Origin: Gilliamella sp. wkB112 | GTDB lineage: Bacteria; Pseudomonadota; Gammaproteobacteria; Enterobacterales; Orbaceae | Direction: 5' to 3' | Assembly (NCBI RefSeq): GCF_001690685.1 | Contig: NZ_LZGL01000017.1 | Coordinates: 248,001 to 312,000, forward strand | Length of the DNA: 64,000 nt | In this document: positions 29,556 through 38,118 of the stretch, in pieces | Layout of the letters: every line of letters starts with the position of its first letter | Position numbering within the stretch: position 1 is the first letter of the stretch | Notes under the pieces: generated by a model | What the model was told of the DNA's origin: nothing | Databases searched by the model: none | The model's input: the letters and a program-made list of their open reading frames with translations, nothing else | Made by a program: the position numbers and the translations under genes

Positions 29556-30406
29556 TGGAGTTATGGGATTTTATTAGCCACCCTTTCACCTATGCCTTTA
29601 TGCAACGGGCAATTTTAGCAGCACTAGCTACCGGATTTGTGTGCGCTTTGTTGTCCTGCTTTTTGGTACTAAAAGGTTGGTCGTTAATGGGCGATGCGAT
29701 TTCACATGCAGTACTACCGGGTATTGTGCTGGCTTATTTAGCTGGTATTCCGATTATTATTGGCGCTTTTGCTTCTGGCTTATGCTGTTCGGTAGCCACT
29801 GGTTACATTAAAGAAAACTGCCGCGTAAAAGAAGATACCGTTATGGGGATTGTTTTTTCAGGGATGTTTGCCTTTGGCTTAGTACTATTTTCTAAGGTCG
29901 ACACTTCGCAACACTTAAATCACATCTTATTCGGTAATGTACTGGGTACCACTTACGCCGAATTAGGCCAGATATTGACTATTGCGATTATCGTTTCAAT
30001 TTTAGTGATTATTAAACGCCGTGATCTGATGCTATTTTGTTTTGATCCAGTACAAGCTAAAGTGATCGGTTTACCTGTCAAAATTTTGCATTATGGCTTA
30101 CTTAGCGTTTTGGCCTTAACTATTGTAGCCTCGCTACAAGCTGTTGGCGTGATATTGGTTATCGCCATGTTAATTGCACCCGGCATCACCGCCTTTTTAT
30201 TATGCAAACGTTTTGAATTAATGTTAATTATTGCGATTATTGTTTCGGTATTTTCAACAGTGACCGGGACTTTGATTAGTTTTTATATTGATGGTGCTAC
30301 TGGTGCCTGTATTGTTATTTTACAAGCAACTATTTTTATCTTGGCTCAGTGTTATCGTCTTATTGTTAATCACGTCAAGCAAAGCAATAGGTTTAATCCG
30401 GCATAA
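29552..30406 (+). CDS. sitD: Mn/Fe ABC transporter, second permease
   Basis: A 284-residue ABC-3 permease, clearly paralogous to SitC: it repeats LKGWSLMGDAISHAVLPGIV and VILVIAMLIAPGITAFLL at equivalent positions. It overlaps sitC by four bases, so translation is coupled. It is the last gene of the operon, and a bidirectional hairpin follows. The four-gene set sitABCD is complete and without interruption. Confidence 0.94.
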   Translation: MMELWDFISHPFTYAFMQRAILAALATGFVCALLSCFLVLKGWSLMGDAISHAVLPGIVLAYLAGIPIIIGAFASGLCCSVATGYIKENCRVKEDTVMGIVFSGMFAFGLVLFSKVDTSQHLNHILFGNVLGTTYAELGQILTIAIIVSILVIIKRRDLMLFCFDPVQAKVIGLPVKILHYGLLSVLALTIVASLQAVGVILVIAMLIAPGITAFLLCKRFELMLIIAIIVSVFSTVTGTLISFYIDGATGACIVILQATIFILAQCYRLIVNHVKQSNRFNPA

Positions 30407-30417
30407 AGTTATTAGTA

Positions 30418-30446
30418 TTTAGATGATGACTTACTCATCATCTAAA
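30418..30446. terminator. Bidirectional hairpin between sitD and dnaB
   Basis: A perfect 12-bp stem, 30418-30429 (TTTAGATGATGA) with 30435-30446, and a 5-base loop. It overlaps the last codons of dnaB on the minus strand and serves both convergent operons. Confidence 0.7.
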
Positions 30447-31849
30447 TATTTACTAGCATCAGCATAGTTGTCAAAGCGTGAGAAATGACCTTGGAATTTT
30501 AAACGGACTTTACCAATTGGACCATTACGTTGTTTGCCTAAAATAATTTCGGCAATACCTTTGTGCTCGGAAGCTTCATTATATACTTCGTCGCGATAGA
30601 TAAACATGATCACATCCGCATCTTGTTCGATTGAGCCGGATTCACGTAGATCCGAGTTTACCGGCCGTTTGTCACCACGCTGTTCTAAGCTACGATTAAG
30701 TTGTGAAAGTGCCACTACCGGAATTTGTAACTCTTTGGCTAATGCTTTTAATGAACGCGAGATTTCAGCAATTTCTAAAGTACGATTTTCGGAGATATTA
30801 GGTACTCGCATTAATTGCAAATAATCAACCATGATCATGCTTAAACCTTTATGTTCACGATAAATTCGCCGAGCTCGTGAACGTAATTCCATTGGTGTTA
30901 AACCAGAGGAATCATCAATATAGATATTCTTTTTCTCCAGCAATAACCCCATAGTACTAGAAATCCTCGCCCAATCATCATCTTGCAATTGACCTGTTCG
31001 AATGCGGGTTTGATCAACGCGTGACAATGATGCCAACATACGCATCATGATTTGATCTGCAGGCATTTCCAAACTAAAAATTAACACTGGTTTTTCTTGC
31101 ATCATCGCTGCATTTTCACACAAATTCATGGCAAAAGTGGTTTTACCCATGGATGGGCGCGCGGCAACAATAATCAAATCTGAACGCTGCAAACCTGCAG
31201 TCTTTTTATCCAAATCAATAAACCCGGTAGCTACACCCGTCACACCATCATGCGGACGTTGGAAGAGTTCTTCGATTTTAGCCACTGTTGTTTCCAACAC
31301 TTCAGTGATACTTTTAGGGCCTTCCCCTTGTTTAGTACGGCTTTCAGCAATTTGGAAGATTTTGCTTTCGGCTAAATCTAAAATTTCAGTACTATCGCGC
31401 CCTTCGGGGGAATAACAGTTATCAGCAATTTCATTGGAAGCACTAATCAATTCCCGTAAAATAGCTTGTTGACGTATAATATCACTATAAGCCACAACAT
31501 TAATGGCACTAGGCGTATTTTTAGAAAGCTCAGCCAAGTAGGCAAAGCCACCAACATCAGCTAATACACCTTTGCTTTCCAAGCTTTCAGACAATGTAAT
31601 TAAATCAATCGGCGTACCTTTACTAATCAAGGTATGCATTTCGGAAAAAATCAATTGGTGATGGCGAGAATAAAAATCACGCTCAGTAATCATCTCAGCA
31701 ACTGTATCCCAACGTTGATTGTCAATCATTAAACTGCCTAATACCGCTTGTTCTGCTTCAATAGAATGCGGTGGTAATTTTAAATTGTGCAGATTTGATT
31801 TTTTCGCATCTTTACTGGTATTTATTTCATCAGTATTCATTGCATTCAT
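30431..31849 (-). CDS. dnaB: Replicative DNA helicase
   Basis: The hexameric helicase that unwinds the replication fork. At 472 residues it matches E. coli DnaB (471). The N-terminal domain (PPHSIEAEQAVLGSLMID) and the RecA-like C-terminal domain with Walker A ARPSMGKTTFA, Walker B MIMVDYLQLM and the arginine/DnaB motifs (SQLNRSLEQRGDKRPVNSDLRESG) are intact. Start taken at ATG 31849; an in-frame ATG at 31840 is possible. No intein is present. The gene is followed closely upstream by truA on the same strand. Confidence 0.97.
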   Translation of the reverse strand: MNAMNTDEINTSKDAKKSNLHNLKLPPHSIEAEQAVLGSLMIDNQRWDTVAEMITERDFYSRHHQLIFSEMHTLISKGTPIDLITLSESLESKGVLADVGGFAYLAELSKNTPSAINVVAYSDIIRQQAILRELISASNEIADNCYSPEGRDSTEILDLAESKIFQIAESRTKQGEGPKSITEVLETTVAKIEELFQRPHDGVTGVATGFIDLDKKTAGLQRSDLIIVAARPSMGKTTFAMNLCENAAMMQEKPVLIFSLEMPADQIMMRMLASLSRVDQTRIRTGQLQDDDWARISSTMGLLLEKKNIYIDDSSGLTPMELRSRARRIYREHKGLSMIMVDYLQLMRVPNISENRTLEIAEISRSLKALAKELQIPVVALSQLNRSLEQRGDKRPVNSDLRESGSIEQDADVIMFIYRDEVYNEASEHKGIAEIILGKQRNGPIGKVRLKFQGHFSRFDNYADASKYLDDE

Positions 31850-31886
31850 TTTTCTCTATGTTTAATTCCTATCTAAGCAGTAATGC

Positions 31887-32678
31887 TTAGTGTAAAAATA
31901 ATGGTCCTAAAGCCTGCTCAGGTATTTGGTATTCTGGTGGGTAATCTACCTGAACCAAATATAACCCTTCGGGTTTGGCTGTGGCTGCAGCTAGAGTTCT
32001 GTCTTTAGCTTGCAACAGCTCTAAAATCCATATTGGCGGTTTATTACCACAACCCACTTCTAATAAACTACCAACAATATTACGCACCATATGATGCACA
32101 AATGCATTGGCTTTAACATCGACTATAATGTATTCACCTTGCCGTGTCACCTTAATATGATGAATATTACGCCATGGTGTTAGTGACTGACATTGAGCCG
32201 CTCGAAAAGATGAAAAATCATTTTCACCTAATAGGTGCTGTGCAGCTTGGTGCATTAAGCTTGCATCTAACGGTAAATAATAATGCGTAACGCCTTTAGC
32301 TAAAATTGCCGGGCGGTAACGATGATTATAAATCACATAACGATAACGTCTAGCTGTGGCGCTATGTCTGGCATGAAAACTATCGGCAACTGGTGTTGAC
32401 CAGCGCACAGCTATATTGTGAGGTAAATGCGAATTTACCCCCATAGTCCAGGCACTTGCTGATCGCGTAGCATTGGTCACAAAATGCACCACTTGGCCGG
32501 TAGCATGCACGCCGGCATCGGTTCTACCAGCACAAAATAAGTTGATGGTTTCGTTAGCCACGATTGATAAGGCGGTTTCTAACCTTTGTTGAATGGAGTC
32601 AACCGACTGCTGACGTTGCCAACCAAAATAGTCACTGCCATCATACTCAATCCCCAAGGCAATTTTACAGGTAGTCAT
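31887..32678 (-). CDS. truA: tRNA pseudouridine synthase A
   Basis: Modifies uridines 38-40 in the tRNA anticodon stem. The 263-residue protein contains the catalytic Asp in [15 protein letters not shown] and the family segments FGWQRQ and [22 protein letters not shown] 32678 is preferred over an adjacent TTG at 32681. The start overlaps the 3' end of usg by 14 bases, so translation is likely coupled, as in the E. coli usg-truA pair. Confidence 0.96.
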   Translation of the reverse strand: MTTCKIALGIEYDGSDYFGWQRQQSVDSIQQRLETALSIVANETINLFCAGRTDAGVHATGQVVHFVTNATRSASAWTMGVNSHLPHNIAVRWSTPVADSFHARHSATARRYRYVIYNHRYRPAILAKGVTHYYLPLDASLMHQAAQHLLGENDFSSFRAAQCQSLTPWRNIHHIKVTRQGEYIIVDVKANAFVHHMVRNIVGSLLEVGCGNKPPIWILELLQAKDRTLAAATAKPEGLYLVQVDYPPEYQIPEQALGPLFLH

Positions 32679-33669
32679 CAATGAGGATCTCTAACGTCTC
32701 AATCAACATTAATGCGCCTAAATAACGAACATTGTCAGCAACTGACCAAAATTGAATTTGCTCATAATTACCATAACTGTGCCGTAAATTGGCGATTTTA
32801 ATCGCTAGAGTTTGCTCTGCCTCATTGCTAACTTGGGTAACAGGTGTAGGTAACTTGCCTTCATGTAGCTCAACACCATAATCACTAACGCGTGCCGTAT
32901 CTAATTCAATCGGTAGACTACTACTGACATTAACCGCTTGGGCAAGACCATAAAAAACTGGCACCACCACTGATTCAATTGATACCGCCAAATCATAATT
33001 ACAAATAACCTTACGGATTTGGTCAACTTGTGGTTGTTCACCTAATAGTGAATCGTTGTTTTGATGCAAAACCGGTAGTAAGTTAAATGCCAATTGTTGG
33101 TCAAATAACTCGTTATCAACTGGCATACCATTTAGTAATCTGGCACTTTGCCCAGCCAGTTCATTTACTCCGTTTTTACCATACAATGATGCTGGAATAA
33201 AACTAGTCATATGCAAATTAGTTAATTGTTCAATATTGGTTAACGATGCCACTGATCGTAATAACTGACATACTGTAGCACTTGCCACCGCAATAATATT
33301 TTCATTCCGGTATTCTGTTAACACATTATTATTCACTCGCGGTACCAATAATGGAATGTGATCTTGCTGAGCAAAATAACCACTAGCGTCAATCACTATG
33401 CACCCTGATTGGGCTGCAACTTGGGCATATTTTTCGCTAGTTTCAGTCCCGGCAACAAAAAAGGCAAAATGGCACTCAGTCCATTCCATTTTGCTACTAT
33501 CAATAACCGTCAGGTTTTTACCGGCAAAGCGAACTATTTCACCAGCACTATTATCACTCCCAACTAAAAATAAATTTTCAATTTCTATTGCGCGTTGCTG
33601 TAATAATTCAACTAACGCAGAACCAACTTGCCCTGTGGCACCGACAATGGCAATATTCCATGCAGACAT
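32665..33669 (-). CDS. usg: Usg, aspartate-semialdehyde dehydrogenase-like protein without the catalytic cysteine
   Basis: A 334-residue homologue of aspartate-semialdehyde dehydrogenase with an N-terminal Rossmann motif ([18 protein letters not shown]) and the C-terminal dimerisation half. Where active enzymes have the nucleophile in a PNCSTIQ context, this protein reads VASATVCQ, so the cysteine position is Ala; the same loss is characteristic of Usg proteins. Location directly before truA matches E. coli. Function of Usg is unknown, and enzymatic activity is not expected. ATG 33669 is the only good start. Confidence 0.9.
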   Translation of the reverse strand: MSAWNIAIVGATGQVGSALVELLQQRAIEIENLFLVGSDNSAGEIVRFAGKNLTVIDSSKMEWTECHFAFFVAGTETSEKYAQVAAQSGCIVIDASGYFAQQDHIPLLVPRVNNNVLTEYRNENIIAVASATVCQLLRSVASLTNIEQLTNLHMTSFIPASLYGKNGVNELAGQSARLLNGMPVDNELFDQQLAFNLLPVLHQNNDSLLGEQPQVDQIRKVICNYDLAVSIESVVVPVFYGLAQAVNVSSSLPIELDTARVSDYGVELHEGKLPTPVTQVSNEAEQTLAIKIANLRHSYGNYEQIQFWSVADNVRYLGALMLIETLEILIDDYL

Positions 33670-33824
33670 AATTTAAAACCTAAATAAAGAAATTTGCTGA
33701 TGATTATACCACTTTATTGGCAAACACAGCGGAAAAAAGTAACTATCAATGTGGCAAAATGTTAATCGCATAAGACCACTATCTTTGCTTGAATTACAAG
33801 CAATTATCTCAACTTTTATTAGCT

Positions 33825-34340
33825 TTATTCTGACTTAAATAATTTGGTTTGTTGATCCAAAAAACTAAGTAAATCGGGAAACCGATATTTGCCAGTCATT
33901 GATTTTATATTGCTTGCTGCGGCATCTAACTGCGTACCAATCGCGGTTACATATAGTGGGTGTTTACTGTTGCCTCGCAGCACCTCAATTAAATATTGGC
34001 TATTGCCTAAAAATGGCTTCTTTGCTACACCAATGATAGGAATGGTTTGCTTTAAAGCGTTATACAAATGACCACCTAACCCCAATTTGCCATCTTGTAG
34101 ATATACATAACCATCAATTATGATGGCGCTAATATTGCTTAAATCGATTTTATTCAACAAAGCCATAATGCAAGGTAATTCGCGTTGATAAAACTGACCA
34201 GATTGATAAGGCGCAACATTATCTTGATAATCGGTAATTATCCCTTTAATTTCGGCTTTTGAATCTGACCAATGCTCAAACAAAATACCTACTGTTTTGG
34301 CCCGTTCTTGCATATAATAAACATCAATTGCTAGATACAT
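33825..34340 (-). CDS. nfi: Endonuclease V-like protein (short form)
   Basis: Endonuclease V cuts DNA (or RNA) one base 3' of deoxyinosine. This product shows the family's core: MYLAIDVYY with the first metal Asp, the YQSGQFYQRELPCI segment with Glu, IIIDGYVYL with the second Asp, and LGLGGHLYNAL with His. It has 171 residues against about 220 in E. coli Nfi, mainly because the N-terminal extension before the first Asp is missing. Whether it is active is uncertain. AAGGAAA lies upstream of ATG 34340. The gene is isolated. Confidence 0.75.
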   Translation of the reverse strand: MYLAIDVYYMQERAKTVGILFEHWSDSKAEIKGIITDYQDNVAPYQSGQFYQRELPCIMALLNKIDLSNISAIIIDGYVYLQDGKLGLGGHLYNALKQTIPIIGVAKKPFLGNSQYLIEVLRGNSKHPLYVTAIGTQLDAAASNIKSMTGKYRFPDLLSFLDQQTKLFKSE

Positions 34341-34447
34341 TTCACTGGTTTCCTTACTTTAAAAAATGTATTAATCAGCGTTGTTGACAAACCCATTGGT
34401 AATCTACGTACCTGATTACACTGCTTTAATACTTTTGAGGCTATTGT

Positions 34448-35260
34448 TTAATCCGCCGAATGCACAGTTATTAATTTTGTTTTATTGTTTTTATAGATAA
34501 AAGTATAAGAAGTTACTCCACCGCCAAAGTATTGAGTAATGGTTAACTTATTGTTTCCTGACCATTTGTATTCCATATCAACACTTTTATCTTCATAATC
34601 GGCTAAAAAATTTTCACCTGCTTTAAGCTTACTTCTAAATACATAATATGGATTTAAACTCATTGCTTCATAGACATCCAAAATAGTCATATTGTTATAA
34701 TAACAAGTATCAGTCCATTGCATTTCACCTTGTTTTGTTTCAAGACATTGTTCATTGTTATTTAAATGATTAATTTTGCTTTCATCCTCGTCAGATAGTG
34801 GTTTATAGAAGATTAAGTGATTATCATAAGGAATCATTAATTCATGATTATTAAGTTGTATAATATATTTGTAATTAAAATTAATACATAAATCGGATAA
34901 CTCAGACTCATCAAAATAATAAAGCCGATTAAATTCATTCAAGGATAAGTGATATTTTTTTAAGTCTTGGGCATATGCTTCATAAAAACCAATAGAATTT
35001 AATACTGAATTAATATTTTCTTGATTAACTTCAACATTATTAAAATCACAGCCTAATATATTAATTTTTGCTAAATCACCTAAAATAAAATTATCAAATG
35101 TATTACTTAATCTTTCATTTCCAGACTTTGGATCAAAGTGTTCGTTTAATCTATCTTTTATCAAGCGATAATGATAATTTTTACTGAAATTTTCTGCCAA
35201 TGCATAGGTACAACATGACCATATAATTAGTAATAAACTACTTAATAAAATCTTTTTCAT
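34448..35260 (-). CDS. Secreted protein of unknown function
   Basis: I do not recognise this family. The 270-residue product starts with a clear signal peptide (MKKILLSSLLLIIWSCCTYALA, cleavage near residue 22). The mature protein is acidic and rich in Asn, Tyr and Leu, with three or more cysteines that could pair in the periplasm (LGCDFN, DLCINF, EQCLET, DTCYYN), and ends in a strand-rich region (TITQYFGGGVTSYTFIYKNN). ATG 35260 is preferred over the GTG at 35263. It is flanked by an endonuclease V-like gene and a LacI-type regulator; neither suggests a role. Confidence 0.7.
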   Translation of the reverse strand: MKKILLSSLLLIIWSCCTYALAENFSKNYHYRLIKDRLNEHFDPKSGNERLSNTFDNFILGDLAKINILGCDFNNVEVNQENINSVLNSIGFYEAYAQDLKKYHLSLNEFNRLYYFDESELSDLCINFNYKYIIQLNNHELMIPYDNHLIFYKPLSDEDESKINHLNNNEQCLETKQGEMQWTDTCYYNNMTILDVYEAMSLNPYYVFRSKLKAGENFLADYEDKSVDMEYKWSGNNKLTITQYFGGGVTSYTFIYKNNKTKLITVHSAD

Positions 35261-35263
35261 CAC

Positions 35264-35577
35264 TTAATTCCATTTTAATTTGTGTCCAATTACTATCAAA
35301 ACTGTTAGTTATCTTCAATTTTTTAGTTTTCATTTGGTTCATAATACTACGCCTTAAATATTCTGAGAAATGATTTACTTTAACTATTAGTTGCTGAATT
35401 ACTGGTGTAATTTTTGCGTACTAATACAATATAATTTGAGTGCAACTTATAGAATTGACCAACAACTTCAATTATCTCTAATAATTTGGAATGCAGATCG
35501 TAAAACTAGATAGTAATAAAATACAAAATTAATGATTACCGCTAAAGTAAGGTATCTATAATAATTAAGCTATCTCA
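35264..35577. other. Divergent intergenic region; nothing identified
   Basis: About 310 AT-rich bases between divergent genes (secreted unknown and LacI-type regulator). It should hold both promoters. I saw no gene, no strong operator palindrome and no terminator in it. Confidence 0.5.
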
Positions 35578-36621
35578 ATGATAAAAAATAAAACCACACT
35601 AGCAACTATTGCTAAACATGCTAATGTATCAATTGCAACGGTTTCGCGAGTTTTAAAAAAACCTAATTTAACCTCACCAATAACTCAATCTAAAGTCTTC
35701 CAAGCTATTGAAGAATTGCATGTAGATACTTGTGATAAAGTTAATGCTCACAATACCATTACTAATAATAAAACAATCTTAATTATTGATAACCAACTAA
35801 TTTCCCATAGCTTAATTAATTATGGTATAGAACAAGTGTTAAATGCCACTGGTTATAAAATATTTTACTTACGCTTTCCTTACTCAGAAGACAAGGATAT
35901 TCAGCATTTAATTAGATATGCTACCCAAAACTTATTTGCTGGCATTATCATCATTAATGAAGCACCATATTTAACCAAACTTAGTCAATACATGGTTTGC
36001 CTGCCTCCAGTGATACTGGTAAATCATTTTCATGCTGAATTTAATTGTGTTTACTTTGACCACCTTATAATGGCCCACCAAATAACTAAATATCTAATAG
36101 AACATGCTCACCATAAAATTGCACTGTTGCTGGGTCACCCGGATAAAATCAGTTCTACTCATTTACTACAAGGCTATAAGCAAGCACTAGATAGAGCCAA
36201 TTTAACTATAGACACGGATTATATTATTAAGGATTGTTTTACTTATGAACATGGGCAACTGGCAGTCAAAAATTTGCTTAGCAGCAATAAACCACCCACT
36301 GCAATTATTTGCGCAGACAATATCAATTTAAGTTATTTGGATGAAAAATATTATAATAAGCAGCATTATCAATTGGATTATAGAGCCGTTTTAGGCGCTT
36401 TAGCACAGGCTCATATACATCAAAGTACAGCACCTACTTTAGTTTACATTAGTCATAGTAACCAGCGCCATTATAATGAACTTGATACCTTATCGCGAAT
36501 GTATAAACCACTATATAAAATGGGGCAACAAGCTGCAGCTTTGTTGAGTAAAAAAGTCAAAAATAACGATAGCGTTACCAAACACTATCATTTACTTAAA
36601 GCAGAGGCTATTTTTTATTAA
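35578..36621 (+). CDS. LacI/GalR-family transcriptional regulator
   Basis: A 347-residue regulator. The N-terminal helix-turn-helix and hinge region is clear (TTLATIAKHANVSIATVSRVLKKPNL), resembling the CytR/PurR branch, and a periplasmic-binding-protein-like effector domain follows (about residues 60-340; LFAGIIIINEAPYLTK, IALLLGHPDKISSTHLLQGYKQAL). The effector domain is divergent, so the inducer is unknown. There is no catabolic or transport operon next to it in the window, and ATG 35578 has no strong ribosome-binding site. It may control distant genes. Confidence 0.85.
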   Translation: MIKNKTTLATIAKHANVSIATVSRVLKKPNLTSPITQSKVFQAIEELHVDTCDKVNAHNTITNNKTILIIDNQLISHSLINYGIEQVLNATGYKIFYLRFPYSEDKDIQHLIRYATQNLFAGIIIINEAPYLTKLSQYMVCLPPVILVNHFHAEFNCVYFDHLIMAHQITKYLIEHAHHKIALLLGHPDKISSTHLLQGYKQALDRANLTIDTDYIIKDCFTYEHGQLAVKNLLSSNKPPTAIICADNINLSYLDEKYYNKQHYQLDYRAVLGALAQAHIHQSTAPTLVYISHSNQRHYNELDTLSRMYKPLYKMGQQAAALLSKKVKNNDSVTKHYHLLKAEAIFY

Positions 36622-36699
36622 TATCATCTATATGATTATCAATGATGCAAAAATTAGCCATAATCTGCAATATTACAATTTACACTCTTTGGGTTTGCC

Positions 36700-37602
36700 T
36701 TATGCAAAAGTCGCAATCAAACGTTTAGGAGATAACTTATTATGTAGCTGGCAGCCTGCCCCAATAAATTGTTCACCTTGATAAAGTCGCACTAAGGTTT
36801 CTGTTGGCGTATAACTGTCTAGCTCGATAGTTTTCCCTAATAAAATCGCTTTGCCTTGGGATTGTGTAAGAGTGATGGTTAAATAATCTTGCAAAGGGCT
36901 ATCAACCGGCATTAACACATGATCACGTTCAGGCATAGCTTGTAACGCATCTAAGGTCAGCATTTTTGCAATAGGGTAATTAGCCACTTGCAAACGCCTG
37001 AGGTAGATCACATGAGCACCACAACCGAGTAATTCACCTAAATCATCAATAATAGTACGAATATAAGTACCTTTAGAACAGTGGATCTCTAAACTTAATT
37101 GATTATTACTGGTATTAAAATCTAGAAATTGATTTTCATAGACAGTAATTGGTCTGGCCTCGCGCTCAATAACAATACCTTGGCGAGCATATTCATAAAG
37201 TGGTTTACCTTGATACTTTAACGCTGAGAACATGGTAGGTACTTGCAAAATATCACCACGGAAATGTGTGAGTGCTTGCTGAATATCTGACTCAGTGATA
37301 GTTACTGTTTTGGTACTGATAATTTGCCCATCAGCATCGGAAGTATCGGTACGCTCACCGAGTTTGGCAATGACTTGGTAACGTTTATCAGAATCTAGTA
37401 AGTACTGTGAAAATTTGGTCGCTTCCCCAAAACATATTGGCAACATGCCGGTAGCCAAGGGATCTAACGCCCCTGTATGCCCTGCTTTTTTGGCATTAAA
37501 TAGCCTTTTCACTTTTTGCAGTGCATCATTGGATGTCATACCTTGTGGTTTGTCTAACAATAAAACGCCGTGAAGATCACGGCGTGTTTTTTTTATATTC
37601 AT
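36700..37602 (-). CDS. truB: tRNA pseudouridine 55 synthase
   Basis: Makes pseudouridine 55 in the T loop of tRNAs. The catalytic Asp is in [16 protein letters not shown], and the [25 protein letters not shown]-terminus closely follows E. coli TruB. The start is placed at ATG 37602 ([12 protein letters not shown]); upstream in-frame ATGs at 37626 and 37644 would add residues without family similarity and overlap the interspersed repeat. The protein then has 300 residues. It ends the rimP-nusA-infB-rbfA-truB cluster; rpsO, which follows in E. coli, is absent here. Confidence 0.95.
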   Translation of the reverse strand: MNIKKTRRDLHGVLLLDKPQGMTSNDALQKVKRLFNAKKAGHTGALDPLATGMLPICFGEATKFSQYLLDSDKRYQVIAKLGERTDTSDADGQIISTKTVTITESDIQQALTHFRGDILQVPTMFSALKYQGKPLYEYARQGIVIEREARPITVYENQFLDFNTSNNQLSLEIHCSKGTYIRTIIDDLGELLGCGAHVIYLRRLQVANYPIAKMLTLDALQAMPERDHVLMPVDSPLQDYLTITLTQSQGKAILLGKTIELDSYTPTETLVRLYQGEQFIGAGCQLHNKLSPKRLIATFA

Positions 37603-37619
37603 AATGGTGATTTTATACT

Positions 37620-37652
37620 TAAACATATAGCTGACCTGAAACATCTTTACAA
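37620..37652 (+). repeat. Interspersed repeat, copy B
   Basis: AAACATATAGCTGACCTGAA followed by ACATCTTTACAA, in the short gap between rbfA and truB. It differs from copy A (25779-25811) by one base within the shared core. Confidence 0.75.
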
Positions 37653-37675
37653 TGGTTCAAATCCGCTAGCTAATA

Positions 37676-38053
37676 TTAATCTTTATGACGTTCATTATCA
37701 TGTTTGATAACATCAGATACCAAAGACGACATCTGCATACCTTTGACCAGCGACTCATCATAAAAGAATTTTATTTCCGGAATGATGCGTAGCCGCATTG
37801 CTTTACCAATTAATGTTCGAATGTATCCTTTGGCATCATTGAGTACCTGTAAACCTTGCTCAACAATTTCAGGATCATCGTCATTTAAAAAAGTAACAAA
37901 TACTTTTGCATACGCAAGATCACGCGAAATATCTACACCAGAAACCGTAACCATACCTAAACGGGGATCTTTAATTTCACGTTGTAAGATAATCGCAATT
38001 TCTTTTTGTAATTCATGACCGACTCGGGATGAACGATTAAATGCTTTTGCCAT
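37676..38053 (-). CDS. rbfA: Ribosome-binding factor A
   Basis: A 125-residue KH-fold protein needed for late maturation of the 30S subunit and 16S rRNA 5' processing. The sequence [29 protein letters not shown] and the C-terminal [24 protein letters not shown] closely match E. coli RbfA. The start is ATG 38053, preceded by a GAGGAA site that lies inside a possible upstream extension. It follows infB and precedes truB on the same strand. Confidence 0.95.
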   Translation of the reverse strand: MAKAFNRSSRVGHELQKEIAIILQREIKDPRLGMVTVSGVDISRDLAYAKVFVTFLNDDDPEIVEQGLQVLNDAKGYIRTLIGKAMRLRIIPEIKFFYDESLVKGMQMSSLVSDVIKHDNERHKD

Positions 38054-38074
38054 ATCTATTTTCCTCATACATGA

Positions 38075-38100
38075 ATAAGCAAGGTATACACCTTGCTTAT
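38075..38100 (-). repeat. Perfect inverted repeat between infB and rbfA
   Basis: An 11-bp perfect stem, 38075-38085 (ATAAGCAAGGT) with 38090-38100, and a 4-base loop. On the minus strand it lies between the infB stop and the rbfA ribosome-binding site. It lacks a T tract, so it is more likely a processing or stability hairpin than a terminator. Confidence 0.6.
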
Positions 38101-38118
38101 AACATAATTACATGCTAA

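Noticed and set aside
29552-30406. Reading the SitC/SitD similarity as an assembly duplication
   Set aside because: The two permeases are only paralogous at protein level, and dual permeases are normal in the sit/yfe system.
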